A DNA stretch of 64,000 nucleotides, taken from Methylotenera_A sp031399315 (GTDB taxonomy: Bacteria > Pseudomonadota > Gammaproteobacteria > Burkholderiales > Methylophilaceae). Shown in pieces: positions 7,954 through 17,075 of the stretch (within the stretch, counting starts at the first letter, position 1; every line of letters begins with the position of its first letter). The stretch covers positions 1-64,000 of the forward strand of contig JANNOS010000106.1 of the NCBI GenBank assembly GCA_031399315.1, read 5' to 3'. The notes under the pieces are model-generated. The model did no database searches, had not been told where the DNA came from, and saw only the letters and a list, made by a program, of their open reading frames with translations. A program made the position numbers and the translations under genes.

Positions 7954-9792
7954 TTATTCGCCTAAAAATCCACCACTTTGGTGCGCCCAAAAGCTAGCAT
8001 ACAAGCCCTTTTTGACGAGTAGTTTTTTATGTGAGCCTTCTTCAATAATCTTGCCGTCATCCAGCACAATCAGTCTATCCATCGCGGCAATGGTGGATAG
8101 TCTGTGTGCAATCGCAATCACGGTTTTACCTTCCATTAAATCGTACAAACTGCTTTGTATGACCGCTTCTACTTCGCTATCCAGCGCACTGGTGGCTTCA
8201 TCCAGCAGTAAAATTGGTGCGTCTTTTAGCATGACGCGTGCAATGGCAATGCGTTGACGCTGCCCGCCCGAAAGCTTGACGCCGCGCTCGCCCACATGCG
8301 CATCGTAACCCGTGCGACCTTTGGCATCGGCCAAATTGAGTATAAATTCGTGCGCCTCAGCGCGTTTAGCGGCGGCAATCATTTCCGCTTCTGTCGCATC
8401 TGGACGGCCGTATAAAATATTGTCGCGTACGCTGCGATGTAACAATGACGTATCTTGCGTGACCATGCCAATATTTGCGCGTAGGGAGTTTTGCGTGACG
8501 CTGTTAATGTTTTGCCCATCAATTAAAATACTGCCAGCTTCTACCTCGTAAAAGCGCAGCAACAAATTAACAATGGTAGATTTACCTGCGCCAGAACGCC
8601 CGACCAGCCCAACTTTCTCACCCGCTTTTATATGCAAATTCAGTGCATTTAATAACTGTTTATCGTGATCTTTAACACCTCGACCATAATTAAAATTAAC
8701 CACATCAAACTTAATCTCGCCTTGTGTTACATGCAGTGGTTTTGCATCGGTAGCATCAATCACTTTATTGTGGGTTGTGAGTGTGTTCATGCCATCTTGC
8801 ACCGTACCAACCTGTTCATATAATGTGGTCATTTCCCACATGACCCAATGCGAGATACCGTTTAGGCGCAATGACATGGCGGTTGCCGCAGCCACACCGC
8901 CCACAGAAACTTCACCCTTGCTCCATAAATACAGCGCGATTAAACCAGTCGCAATAATCAACAACATATTCAGCACGTGATTGATGATTTCTACCATGCT
9001 CACCAGCTGCATTTGCGCATGCACGGTGTCAATAAATTCATGCATGGCATCTTTTGCATATGCGCCTTCGCGCCCAGCGTGGCTAAACAGTTTAACCGTG
9101 CTAATGTTAGTGTAGGCATCGGTAATACGCCCCGTCATCAAGCTGCGTGCATCGGCTTGCATGCGTGATGTTTTGCTTAAGCGTGGCACAAAATAGCTTA
9201 AACAAATAACGTAAGCCACTAACCAAATTAAAAATGGAATGGCAATAAGCGAATTAAAGTAGGCCACAATACCAACCATGCTGCCAAAATACACGACAAC
9301 ATACACCATAATATCGGCCACAATAAACCACACATCACGCACAGCCAAGGCGGTTTGCATGACTTTTGCCGCGACGCGGCCTGCAAACTCATCTTGGTAA
9401 AAACTCATGCTCTGGTTAAGCATCAAGCGGTGAAAATTCCAGCGCATGCGCATAGGGAAATTAGCCGCCAATGTTTGATGCTTAAACATGGTCTGCATGA
9501 TGATAAACAAGGTACTGAGAATTAAAATTGCGGCCAAAATACCTAAGTCTGTTGTGTAGTTTTGCCATAACAAATCTTTTGGCACGGTGCTCAACCAATC
9601 GACCACTTTGCCCATCATCGCAAATAACGCCGCTTCAAATGCAGCGATTAAGCCTGTAAAAACGGTCATACCCAGCAGGTATGGGCGCAAGCCTTGCGTG
9701 CATGCCCATGCAAACGCCCAAAAGTTTCTGGATGGCGTGGCGATGAGCGCATCGGGGAAAGGTGATGCTAGATTTTGAAACCACTTAAACAT
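7954..9792 (-). CDS. ABC exporter, fused permease and ATPase (MsbA/multidrug type)
   Basis: A 612-residue half-transporter with an N-terminal six-helix exporter domain (about 30-330) and a C-terminal ATPase. The ATPase shows Walker A GRSGAGKST (about 395), Q-loop MVTQDTSLLHRSV, signature LSGGQRQRIAIARVML (about 505), Walker B ILLLDEAT and the H-loop AIAHRLST. Exporters of this layout move lipids, drugs or peptides outward as dimers. The substrate cannot be read from sequence. It lies 14 bp after ispF on the same strand and could be co-transcribed with ispDF. Confidence 0.93.
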   Translation of the reverse strand: MFKWFQNLASPFPDALIATPSRNFWAFAWACTQGLRPYLLGMTVFTGLIAAFEAALFAMMGKVVDWLSTVPKDLLWQNYTTDLGILAAILILSTLFIIMQTMFKHQTLAANFPMRMRWNFHRLMLNQSMSFYQDEFAGRVAAKVMQTALAVRDVWFIVADIMVYVVVYFGSMVGIVAYFNSLIAIPFLIWLVAYVICLSYFVPRLSKTSRMQADARSLMTGRITDAYTNISTVKLFSHAGREGAYAKDAMHEFIDTVHAQMQLVSMVEIINHVLNMLLIIATGLIALYLWSKGEVSVGGVAAATAMSLRLNGISHWVMWEMTTLYEQVGTVQDGMNTLTTHNKVIDATDAKPLHVTQGEIKFDVVNFNYGRGVKDHDKQLLNALNLHIKAGEKVGLVGRSGAGKSTIVNLLLRFYEVEAGSILIDGQNINSVTQNSLRANIGMVTQDTSLLHRSVRDNILYGRPDATEAEMIAAAKRAEAHEFILNLADAKGRTGYDAHVGERGVKLSGGQRQRIAIARVMLKDAPILLLDEATSALDSEVEAVIQSSLYDLMEGKTVIAIAHRLSTIAAMDRLIVLDDGKIIEEGSHKKLLVKKGLYASFWAHQSGGFLGE

Positions 9793-9806
9793 TTGATTTT
9801 ACTAAA

Positions 9807-10283
9807 TTAAATAAGAACGACTGTGCAAACTGCTTCGGCCGCAATACCTTCGCCGCGACCAGTGAAACCTAATTTTTCTGTAGTGGTCGCTTTAACATTG
9901 ATTTGTGAAAGATCTACACCGCAATCTGCGGCAATATTGGCGCACATTTGCGTGGTATGTGGCGACAGTTTTGGTGCCTCGCAAATCACCGTTGCGTCAA
10001 TATTATTCACCACGTAATTATTAGCTTTTAATAAAGCAACGACATGACGCAACAGTTCACGTGAATCAATGCCTTTAAATTTGGCATCACTTGGCGGAAA
10101 GTGTTTGCCGATATCACCCAGCGCAGCAGCCCCAAGTAAGGCATCGCAAATAGAATGCAGCAGAACATCTGCATCAGAGTGACCATCTAAGCCTTTCTCA
10201 AATGGAATATCTACGCCGCCGATAATGCACTTGCGCCCTATCACCAACGCGTGAACATCAAAACCGTGCCCGATTCTTATCAT
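9807..10283 (-). CDS. ispF: 2-C-methyl-D-erythritol 2,4-cyclodiphosphate synthase
   Basis: Fifth step of the MEP isoprenoid pathway. The 158-residue product has metal-binding GHGFDVHA (D8 and H10), the conserved GLDGHSDADVLLHSICDALLGAAALGDIG, and ATTTEKLGFTGRGEGIAAEA near the end. Length is typical. The start overlaps the ispD stop by 4 bp, so the two are translationally coupled. Confidence 0.97.
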   Translation of the reverse strand: MIRIGHGFDVHALVIGRKCIIGGVDIPFEKGLDGHSDADVLLHSICDALLGAAALGDIGKHFPPSDAKFKGIDSRELLRHVVALLKANNYVVNNIDATVICEAPKLSPHTTQMCANIAADCGVDLSQINVKATTTEKLGFTGRGEGIAAEAVCTVVLI

Positions 10284-10993
10284 GCTTTTCCCTTATTAAA
10301 AAGTGCTTCCAGCATTTCTAAATCTTGCGGATAGGTAATTTTTAAATTGCGTAATTCACCTTGCACCAATTTCGGCTGCAAGCCTAGCGCTTCTATTGCT
10401 TGTGCTTCATCTGTAAAAGAAGGTCTGGAAGCCGCATCGCCATTGGTATTAACTAAGGTGGCTTGCAGAGCATCTTTTAATACGCCATATTTAAACATTT
10501 GTGGTGTCTGCGCTTGCCACAACCCATCTCGCGGAATCGTTTTTTCTGTGCGATTGATACTATCTGCTTGTTTTAGCGTATCCGCCACAGGCAAAGCCAG
10601 CAAGCCGCCTACAGCGTCACTTTCTAGTGTATCTAAAAAATAATCCAGCAAAGTATTCGTTAAGCCTGGCCGTGCTGCATCGTGCACCAGCACCCAATCA
10701 TCATCCTCAACTTCAATTGCTTGCAAAGTATTTAGCACTGTTTCTGAGCGATTCTCGCCACCTGTGTAATGCAGTTTAAGTTTGCTAGCTGGGTCTAATT
10801 CCAGACTAAGCCAAAAAGCATCATCTGTACTCAATGCTACGTGGATACTTGCAATACGCGGATTATTGAAAAACACCTCTATGGTATGAGAAATAATAGG
10901 CTTGCCCGCCAAAGGCATATATTGCTTTGGCAGCACATTCGCCATTCGGGAACCTGTGCCTGCAGCTGGGATGATTACATGAAAACGCACCAT
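10280..10993 (-). CDS. ispD: 2-C-methyl-D-erythritol 4-phosphate cytidylyltransferase
   Basis: Third step of the MEP pathway: CTP + MEP gives CDP-ME. The ATG at 10993 gives 237 residues starting MVRFHVIIPAAGTGSRM, with the nucleotide-binding loop directly at the N-terminus as in the family. A longer reading frame back to 11137 would add 48 non-homologous residues over the divergent promoter region and is rejected. Other motifs: LPKQYMPLAGKPI, VHDAARPGLT and TDEAQAIEALG. Runs with ispF. Confidence 0.95.
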   Translation of the reverse strand: MVRFHVIIPAAGTGSRMANVLPKQYMPLAGKPIISHTIEVFFNNPRIASIHVALSTDDAFWLSLELDPASKLKLHYTGGENRSETVLNTLQAIEVEDDDWVLVHDAARPGLTNTLLDYFLDTLESDAVGGLLALPVADTLKQADSINRTEKTIPRDGLWQAQTPQMFKYGVLKDALQATLVNTNGDAASRPSFTDEAQAIEALGLQPKLVQGELRNLKITYPQDLEMLEALFNKGKA

Positions 10994-11128
10994 ACCTAAT
11001 TTTAGCATGTAGGTTGAAGCGTATATATGAGTAATCTCAAAAACTAAGCAAAGTTTACAGCGCTTATTATGAATTTGCTTTTCTATACAGCATGGATAAT
11101 TCATAAACAAAACTATAACAAAGAAAAA

Positions 11129-12115
11129 ATGAAACAAAATAATTTAAAAAGCGTACTAGAAAACATTATCTCGCTCACCAGCGAGAGGGATTCTAACGCC
11201 ATCGAGTTAGCACTCGCGCAAACGCTATTTAAACTTGCCGCACCAGAAAGCATGACCATGTATCGTGCGAGTAGCATCGATAATATTAAGTACGCCAATA
11301 CACTCATCGGCAAGCAACAAGAAAATGAGAATATTCCTACAGATATTTTAGATGCTTTAAAAGAATGTCTTGAAAGTTGCAAAACCACGTATACACAAAA
11401 GCAAGAAAAGAAACTAACCTTGTTCCCTTTGTTAAATGCTAAAAATCAACCGATTGCAGTCATTTTAATTGAAGCAATGCAGGACTCACAAGACCATGCA
11501 TTAACACTCATGATTTTAAAAATCTATCATAACTTTGTCGCGCTAATGAATGAAAATGAGCGAGACACACTCACTGGATTGCTCAACAGAAAAACATTTG
11601 ATCTTAAGATAAATACGATTATTTCAGGCATACAAGATAGTCTGCATAGACGTAAAGGTGAGCAAAGCCAAAGCTACCTAGCCATTTTTGATATCGACCA
11701 CTTTAAAAATGTTAATGATACATACGGCCATTTAATGGGCGATGAGGTGTTATTACTATTTTCGCGAATATTAGAAAAAACTTTTAGGGATCAAGACCTC
11801 TTATTTCGCTTCGGTGGAGAAGAGTTTGTAGGCGTGTTTCAATGCCCATCAGATGAAGTCATGCACACCGTGCTCAGTCGGTTTAGAGAAAATATTGAAA
11901 AATATAACTTTCCACAAGTTGGAAAAGTCACCGTTAGCAGCGGTTTCACTAAAATAGATGCTTACGATCTATCTTCTAGCATTATTGACCGTGCGGATAC
12001 TTCACTTTACCACGCCAAAAACAATGGCAGAAACCAAGTATGTCAGCATGAGCAATTAATTAGCACTGGCATGCTTGAGCATAGTGACAATACTGGCGAA
12101 ATAGAATTGTTCTAA
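11129..12115 (+). CDS. Soluble diguanylate cyclase (GGDEF)
   Basis: Makes cyclic di-GMP. With the ATG at 11129 the protein has 328 residues (an upstream ATG at 11069 would add 20 that look like leader). The N-terminal 150 or so residues are a GAF-like or helical sensor region without membrane helices. The C-terminal GGDEF domain has DIDHFKNVNDTYGH and the active GGEEF. An inhibitory RxxD site (RDQD) lies exactly five residues before it, so the enzyme is likely active and product-inhibited. It is divergent from ispD. Confidence 0.92.
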   Translation: MKQNNLKSVLENIISLTSERDSNAIELALAQTLFKLAAPESMTMYRASSIDNIKYANTLIGKQQENENIPTDILDALKECLESCKTTYTQKQEKKLTLFPLLNAKNQPIAVILIEAMQDSQDHALTLMILKIYHNFVALMNENERDTLTGLLNRKTFDLKINTIISGIQDSLHRRKGEQSQSYLAIFDIDHFKNVNDTYGHLMGDEVLLLFSRILEKTFRDQDLLFRFGGEEFVGVFQCPSDEVMHTVLSRFRENIEKYNFPQVGKVTVSSGFTKIDAYDLSSSIIDRADTSLYHAKNNGRNQVCQHEQLISTGMLEHSDNTGEIELF

Positions 12116-12188
12116 ATTTTTAGTTCGTGAGTTAAAGAAACACAACCGTCTCTTTAAATTCACCTTTAAATTATCATAAAACAAAAAA

Positions 12189-13379
12189 CTAATCCTCTGC
12201 AGTAGCGTTAATTTTATGAATACTCAAATCTGCACCATTGTATTCATCCTCAACATCCATACGAATACCCACCAGTTTTTTCAAACCACCATAAACAATC
12301 GCACCACCAGTAAGCGCAATCACAATACCTAAGCCAGTACCTAGCAATTGCGACATGAATGTTACGCCACCTAAGCCGCCCATTGATTTTGCCCCAAATA
12401 TACCTGCTGCAATGCCACCCCAGGCGCCACACAAACCATGTAATGGCCAAACACCAAGTACATCATCAATTTTTAAGCGATTTTGTGTCATGGTAAATGC
12501 CCACACAAACAGCGCGCCTGCCACAGCACCCGTTGCCAACGCACCAAGTGGATGCATAATATCTGAACCCGCACACACAGCCACCAAACCTGCGAGCGGG
12601 CCATTGTGTACAAACCCTGGGTCATTTTTACCCAATAGCGTAGCAGCAAGCGTGCCGCCAACTAAAGCCATGAGTGAGTTGACTGCTACCAAGCCAGAAA
12701 TGCCTTGAATCGCTTGCGCAGACATGACATTAAACCCAAACCAACCCACCGTAAGGATCCAAGCACCAAGTGCTAAAAATGGAATATTTGATGGCGGATA
12801 TGCATGCAAGCTGCCATCTTTTGCATAACGCCCCGTACGCGCACCCAGTAATATAACGGCCGCAAGCGCAATCCAGCCACCCATAGCATGCACCACAACT
12901 GAACCTGCAAAATCGTGAAAAGTTGCACCGAAGTTAGCAAGTAACCAATCTTGAATGCCGTAATGTTTGTTCCAAGCAATGCCTTCAAAGAAAGGATAAA
13001 CAAAGCCAACTAATATAAACGTTGCAGCCACTTGCGGATTAAATTTTGCGCGCTCTGCGATACCACCAGAAATAATCGCTGGGATAGCTGCTGCAAAGGT
13101 GAGTAAAAAGAAAAACTTAACTAAATCGTAGCCATTTTTAGCAGCCAAAACCTCTGCACCACTAAAAAAACTAACGCCATAAGCGATGCTATAGCCGATA
13201 AAAAAATAAGCGATGGTAGAGACAGAAAAGTCCACCATGATTTTTACTAAGGCATTGACTTGATTTTTATTGCGGACGGTACCAAGCTCTAAAAACGCAA
13301 ATCCTGCATGCATTGCAAGCACCATAATGGCGCCCAGTAACACAAACAGCACATCATTGGCTGAGACTAGTGCTTCCAT
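12189..13379 (-). CDS. amtB: Ammonium transporter, Amt/Mep family
   Basis: Inner-membrane ammonium channel. The 396-residue protein has about 11 membrane helices and the pore histidines of the twin-His motif (VVVHAMGG and WPLHGLCGAWG). No signal peptide is evident; the N-terminus starts directly in the first helix. A glnK (PII) gene, the usual partner, is absent from both sides. The C-terminal tail after the last helix is short (VGIRMDVEDEYNGADLSIHK). A candidate NtrC-like palindrome lies upstream at 13515-13529. Confidence 0.95.
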   Translation of the reverse strand: MEALVSANDVLFVLLGAIMVLAMHAGFAFLELGTVRNKNQVNALVKIMVDFSVSTIAYFFIGYSIAYGVSFFSGAEVLAAKNGYDLVKFFFLLTFAAAIPAIISGGIAERAKFNPQVAATFILVGFVYPFFEGIAWNKHYGIQDWLLANFGATFHDFAGSVVVHAMGGWIALAAVILLGARTGRYAKDGSLHAYPPSNIPFLALGAWILTVGWFGFNVMSAQAIQGISGLVAVNSLMALVGGTLAATLLGKNDPGFVHNGPLAGLVAVCAGSDIMHPLGALATGAVAGALFVWAFTMTQNRLKIDDVLGVWPLHGLCGAWGGIAAGIFGAKSMGGLGGVTFMSQLLGTGLGIVIALTGGAIVYGGLKKLVGIRMDVEDEYNGADLSIHKINATAED

Positions 13380-13493
13380 AATAACCCCCTGAAATTATTA
13401 AATTTTAATTATTAGCTAGCGATTAGTTAGCTTGTTATATAAATTTAATTCTAAAGGATTTTTACAGGGTTTTGCTAGAAAATTGCATTAAAT

Positions 13494-13529
13494 AAGTGCG
13501 ATGCACTTTGGCCAGCACTTTTAGAGTGC
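13494..13529. promoter_or_regulatory. Two GCACT palindromes upstream of amtB (possible NtrC site)
   Basis: AAGTGC-GAT-GCACTT (13494-13508) and GCACT-TTTAG-AGTGC (13515-13529) lie side by side about 115-150 bp before the amtB start. The second fits the NtrC consensus GCAC-N7-GTGC. I found no matching sigma-54 promoter (GG-N10-GC) between it and amtB, so nitrogen control is suggested and not established. The first hairpin could also act as a terminator for the gene at 13568-14242. Confidence 0.35.
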
Positions 13530-13567
13530 AAATAAAAAAGGTGAGCCTAGAAGAACGACAGTAATCA

Positions 13568-14242
13568 CTACAGCATACTGACGGTATTAGAATTTAGGAC
13601 GTACTTATCCGCATCTGGATTACCCGCCCAAAAGTGAAAAAATTCGCGCACGACTACCAAAAACAGGCGGCGATTTTTTTTCACTTCAAACAAAGGTAAA
13701 GTTGCATCTACCGTGGTGCGATAAAATTTATTGTTTTTATCTGGCGCTTCGCGCATGCGCACCAACAAAATTTTGGCTAATTTTACGCGGGTATCAATTA
13801 AAAGCTGTTCTGCATTCTCAAAACGTAAAGCTTTGGTGTATGCCTTAAGCGCCCAGCTATCAGTCGTGTCGAACTTTTCAGTATCAACTGAATGCCACAA
13901 TGCGCTTAGTTCAACATGCGACGGCTGCCAATCAATGGGCAAAGAATCTACAGTAGATACTTTACTTAACAGTGCAACGGCTTTTAAATCATTCATCCAA
14001 AATGGGTAGTATTCACGTGCAACGATGAGGCTTTCTGGCCAATCAGCCTCTTCAACTGTATCCATGATCTGTTCAATCGCAACCCGGTATGCGCGCCCAT
14101 TAAGCTCTTTATCAACTAAAAGTGGGATTAATTTATTTAAAAAATTAATCCGCGGCACAAAAGTATCTGGGCCGAAACCTTTATTCGTTAGGAGTTTAAT
14201 GTAGACTTCTAGCGCTTGCTGTTCGCGTGGTTCAATCGTCAT
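13568..14242 (-). CDS. Conserved hypothetical protein, 224 residues
   Basis: I do not recognise the family. The product is soluble, mixed alpha/beta, rich in aromatic and charged residues, with no signal peptide, membrane segment or metal motif. Notable stretches are WPESLIVAREYYPFWMNDL, NRRLFLVVVREFFHFWAGNP and a C-terminal KYVLNSNTVSML. Codon use looks like that of the neighbours, so it is probably a native lineage gene. It is monocistronic, upstream of amtB on the same strand with a 188-bp gap. Confidence 0.75.
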   Translation of the reverse strand: MTIEPREQQALEVYIKLLTNKGFGPDTFVPRINFLNKLIPLLVDKELNGRAYRVAIEQIMDTVEEADWPESLIVAREYYPFWMNDLKAVALLSKVSTVDSLPIDWQPSHVELSALWHSVDTEKFDTTDSWALKAYTKALRFENAEQLLIDTRVKLAKILLVRMREAPDKNNKFYRTTVDATLPLFEVKKNRRLFLVVVREFFHFWAGNPDADKYVLNSNTVSML

Positions 14243-14379
14243 GAAATCGTCATTTAATTTATATGTTGTTTATATTTTAATAATATTTTTAATATTAACG
14301 CACAATCTATTGAAAATTAACACAAATCACTCATATAGTATCAATACAGTGTAATTAAATTTTATAAAAAAGTAAAAAA

Positions 14380-14694
14380 ATGTTTGAATCTATTTTATTA
14401 GCTATATTAATCTTTGCCGCTTGGTTTTGGCTTGATAGCATTTCTAAGCGCGAAGTTGCAACCCAATACGGGCGGGAGCTTGCTGGCCGCTTCCAACTGC
14501 AATTATTAGACGAAACTGTTGCCTGTCATATGATACGACTTGGACGCGATAGCCATGGTCATGCACAACTGTTGCGTTTTTACGAGTTTGAAGTAAGTGC
14601 CAGTGGCGCAGAGCGCATGCAATGCAATTTACAAATTTTAGGTAAACAATTACGTACTTGGCATATTCCGCCTTACGTTCAACCGCTGCAATAA
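14380..14694 (+). CDS. DUF3301 family small membrane-anchored protein
   Basis: A 104-residue protein with one N-terminal membrane helix (about 4-20, LLAILIFAAWFWL) and a cytoplasmic domain containing GRFQLQLLDETVACHMIRLGRDSHGHAQLLRFYEFEVS, characteristic of DUF3301. The function is unknown. It ends 2 bp before gluQ, so the two are very likely one operon. Confidence 0.85.
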   Translation: MFESILLAILIFAAWFWLDSISKREVATQYGRELAGRFQLQLLDETVACHMIRLGRDSHGHAQLLRFYEFEVSASGAERMQCNLQILGKQLRTWHIPPYVQPLQ

Positions 14695-14696
14695 TT

Positions 14697-15638
14697 ATGC
14701 AATATATAGGTCGTTTCGCGCCTTCGCCCACTGGGCCTTTACACTTTGGTAGTTTAGTAGCAGCCGTTGCCAGTTATTGCGATGCAAAATATAACCAAGG
14801 CAAGTGGCTGATGCGCATGGAAGATGTAGATAAGCCACGCGAAATGGCGGGCGCGGCAGAAGATATTTTACGCACATTAGAAGCGTTTGGTTTTGAGTGG
14901 GATGGCGACGACTTTGGTTCTAAAATCTTGTACCAAAGCCAACGCGATGCTATTTATGCAGAGGCTTTTGATACACTACAAAAGCAAAACCTCATTTATC
15001 CATGCACTTGCACGCGCAAAGAGATTGCCGACTCTAGCAACGCGCAAGGCATAGACGGTTTAATTTATCCAAGAACTTGTCACCCCAAAACTGGCTTAAA
15101 ATGGCATTCTCTGAGACCCAATATCCATGCGGCCTACAGGGCAGTGGTTTTAGATAAAAATATAAGCTTTACCGATATAATTCAAGGTGAAATTACGCAA
15201 AATTTGGCCCGTGATATTGGTGATTTTATTATAAAACGTAAAGATGGTTTGTATGCTTATCAGCTTGCAGTCGTTGTAGATGATGCCGCGCAAGGCGTCA
15301 CCCATATTGTGCGCGGTGCCGATTTGCTTGACTCCACACCACGACAGATTTACCTGCAACAACTGCTAAATTTTACAACGCATGATTTTAAAAAAATAAG
15401 CTATGCGCATATACCAGTGGTGGTAAACGCGGGTGGTGAAAAACTCAGCAAACAAACATTAGCACAAGCCATCACGCCAGAGACTGCGCCAACATTGGTG
15501 TTTGAGGCATTGTGTTTTTTAGGTCAAACCCCGCCTGCCGAAATAAAAAACGCCACACTGAATGAAGTGTGGCATTGGGCAATTACAAACTGGCGCATCG
15601 CAAACGTCGCAAAACAACGCGCGATTTTTGCCAACTAA
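14697..15638 (+). CDS. gluQ: Glutamyl-Q tRNA(Asp) synthetase
   Basis: A paralogue of the GluRS catalytic domain that attaches glutamate to queuosine in tRNA(Asp). The ATG at 14697 gives 313 residues starting MQYIGRFAPSPTGPLHFGSL (HIGH-like motif HFGS); an upstream in-frame start at 14658 overlaps the DUF3301 gene and is rejected. The zinc site is seen as YPCTCTRKEI and IYPRTCH, and the KMSKS counterpart as GGEKLSKQT. There is no anticodon-binding domain, as expected. A 39-bp palindromic element (15106-15144) lies in the coding sequence and supplies SLRPNIHAAYRAV, where related proteins have a shorter turn. Confidence 0.94.
   Translation: MQYIGRFAPSPTGPLHFGSLVAAVASYCDAKYNQGKWLMRMEDVDKPREMAGAAEDILRTLEAFGFEWDGDDFGSKILYQSQRDAIYAEAFDTLQKQNLIYPCTCTRKEIADSSNAQGIDGLIYPRTCHPKTGLKWHSLRPNIHAAYRAVVLDKNISFTDIIQGEITQNLARDIGDFIIKRKDGLYAYQLAVVVDDAAQGVTHIVRGADLLDSTPRQIYLQQLLNFTTHDFKKISYAHIPVVVNAGGEKLSKQTLAQAITPETAPTLVFEALCFLGQTPPAEIKNATLNEVWHWAITNWRIANVAKQRAIFAN
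15106..15144 (+). repeat. 39-bp palindromic element, copy 2 (inside gluQ)
   Basis: The left arm ATTCTCTGAGA and right arm CTACAGGGCAG flank the loop CCCAATATCCATGCGGC. The arms pair less well than in copy 4 (CTCTG against CAGGG with one wobble), but length and loop match. The element is read in frame as L-R-P-N-I-H-A-A-Y-R-A. Confidence 0.6.
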
Positions 15639-15674
15639 ATTACATGTTAAAGCTGTTGCTTATCTAAGACCGCG

Positions 15675-16154
15675 CTATCTGCAAATTCCAGGCAGATAAA
15701 TATCGGGAATATTGGTTTTATTATTGCCCTTAACCGCCATTTGATCTGGTGCTTTAGCATTACCACACACCCATGTAATCGGCACCACTTGTGATTCTTC
15801 TATCACCGCAGGGCGAAAAGACAACATTTTACCATTTAGCTGTGTGCGCGCTTTATTGCCAAATGTCATATGTATCGCGCCGTCTACCACTTCTAGCTTA
15901 CTAATAAAATTACTCACTACTTTTTCTGGTACAGGCAAGCGCGCTTCCGCATTATTAACAGGCAAAGTTTTGCTGGCTTTCCATGTTTCAGCAATGGGGT
16001 CTTTTGCCGCATCTGCCAACGGCATGGCCGCTTTCACTTCTTCTCTAATAATTCGCTCGATTTGTGAGGGAACCGCCATCATGGCCAATATCGCTAAAAT
16101 CGCCACCACTACCATCATTTCTATTACAGTAAAGCCGTTGTGTTTGTTTCTCAT
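15675..16154 (-). CDS. Type IV pilin-like (pseudopilin) protein
   Basis: A 159-residue protein with a class III prepilin signal: a short basic leader MRNKHNG, a cut before FTVIEMMVVVAILAILAMM with Glu at mature position 5, and a following hydrophobic helix. The C-terminal part carries two cysteines (WVCG and PGICR) that could form the D-loop disulfide. No other pilus genes are nearby, so it is an orphan minor pilin or a PilA/GspH-like protein assembled by a system encoded elsewhere. Confidence 0.88.
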   Translation of the reverse strand: MRNKHNGFTVIEMMVVVAILAILAMMAVPSQIERIIREEVKAAMPLADAAKDPIAETWKASKTLPVNNAEARLPVPEKVVSNFISKLEVVDGAIHMTFGNKARTQLNGKMLSFRPAVIEESQVVPITWVCGNAKAPDQMAVKGNNKTNIPDIYLPGICR

Positions 16155-16174
16155 ATTAATACCTTTCAGTATTG

Positions 16175-16978
16175 CTAGACAGCAATCTGTCGCGCGCGTT
16201 CAAATAAACAAACAGCCGCAGCGGCTGCAGCGTTAAGTGATTCTAAATCCCTGTGCATGGGAATACTGATTTTATTACTCGCTGCTTTAGCGACTTTATC
16301 ACTTAACCCCGACCCCTCGTTACCAATCACAAAAGCCGTTGGCTTGCTTAAATCTTGCACATAGAGCGATTCGCCATCTAAAGTCGTCGCGTAAGTATTG
16401 CCAGCGAAATTTTGTATGGTTTCTACCAAATCTACGCCTTCAATAATACTTAAGTAAAACTGTGCACCCTGTCCTCCTCTTAGTGCTTTTGGCGACCATG
16501 CGTCGGTGCAACCTTTACTTAGATACACCGCTTGCACGCCTGCGCCTAAGGCTGTGCGTAGCATGCTGCCCAAATTGCCAGGGTCTTGAATATCTTCTAA
16601 CATTAAAGCGAATTCTACAACTGCTGCTGGCGTTACTTGCGGGGTTTTAATCACAGCCAAAATCCCCGTACTACTCACCACTGGTGTGAGTTCGGCAAAC
16701 ATTAATGTGGGGAACATAATGGTATTAACATGCTCAAGTTGTTGCATGAGCTGTGTAGCTTCTAAACTACTTTTTCCTTCGGGGATAATGACTAAATCAG
16801 GCTCGGCTTGGTCTGTTTCTTTGAGTGCTTGGCAATAGCTCTCTATCAAATGGACGCCATCCAGCAACGTTTTGCCTTCCGCACGGCGTTCACGCGCGCT
16901 TTCAGCCAACTTTTTCAGATATTTAAAAATTGGATTATCGCGAGAGGTTATATGCTTAAATGTATTGTCTGTACTCAT
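16175..16978 (-). CDS. SpoU/TrmH family RNA methyltransferase
   Basis: A SAM-dependent 2'-O-ribose methyltransferase of the SPOUT superfamily. With the ATG at 16978 (a GTG six bases earlier is possible) it has 267 residues: an N-terminal L30e-like substrate-binding domain (RDNPIFKYLKKLAESARERRAEGKTLLDGVHLI), then the SPOUT knot with motif 1 LEDIQDPGNLGSMLRTA, motif 2 FVIGNEGSGLS and motif 3 IPMHRDLESLNAAAAAAVCLFE. The target rRNA position cannot be told from sequence. Confidence 0.93.
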   Translation of the reverse strand: MSTDNTFKHITSRDNPIFKYLKKLAESARERRAEGKTLLDGVHLIESYCQALKETDQAEPDLVIIPEGKSSLEATQLMQQLEHVNTIMFPTLMFAELTPVVSSTGILAVIKTPQVTPAAVVEFALMLEDIQDPGNLGSMLRTALGAGVQAVYLSKGCTDAWSPKALRGGQGAQFYLSIIEGVDLVETIQNFAGNTYATTLDGESLYVQDLSKPTAFVIGNEGSGLSDKVAKAASNKISIPMHRDLESLNAAAAAAVCLFERARQIAV

Positions 16979-17075
16979 GCACACATTCTAACTGAAGACA
17001 TCTCTCTAATCTACGTGGTAAGCCACTTGTGTGATTTACGCGGGAATGACGGTCTTTGTGTTTTATAATCCCTAC

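Noticed and set aside
10994..11137. N-terminal extension of IspD by 48 residues
   Set aside because: The added sequence has no family similarity and runs over the divergent promoter and start of the GGDEF gene; the normal N-terminus begins at 10993.
13380..13560. Sigma-54 promoter for amtB
   Set aside because: I looked for GG-N10-GC between the NtrC-like palindrome and the ATG on the amtB strand and found no match.
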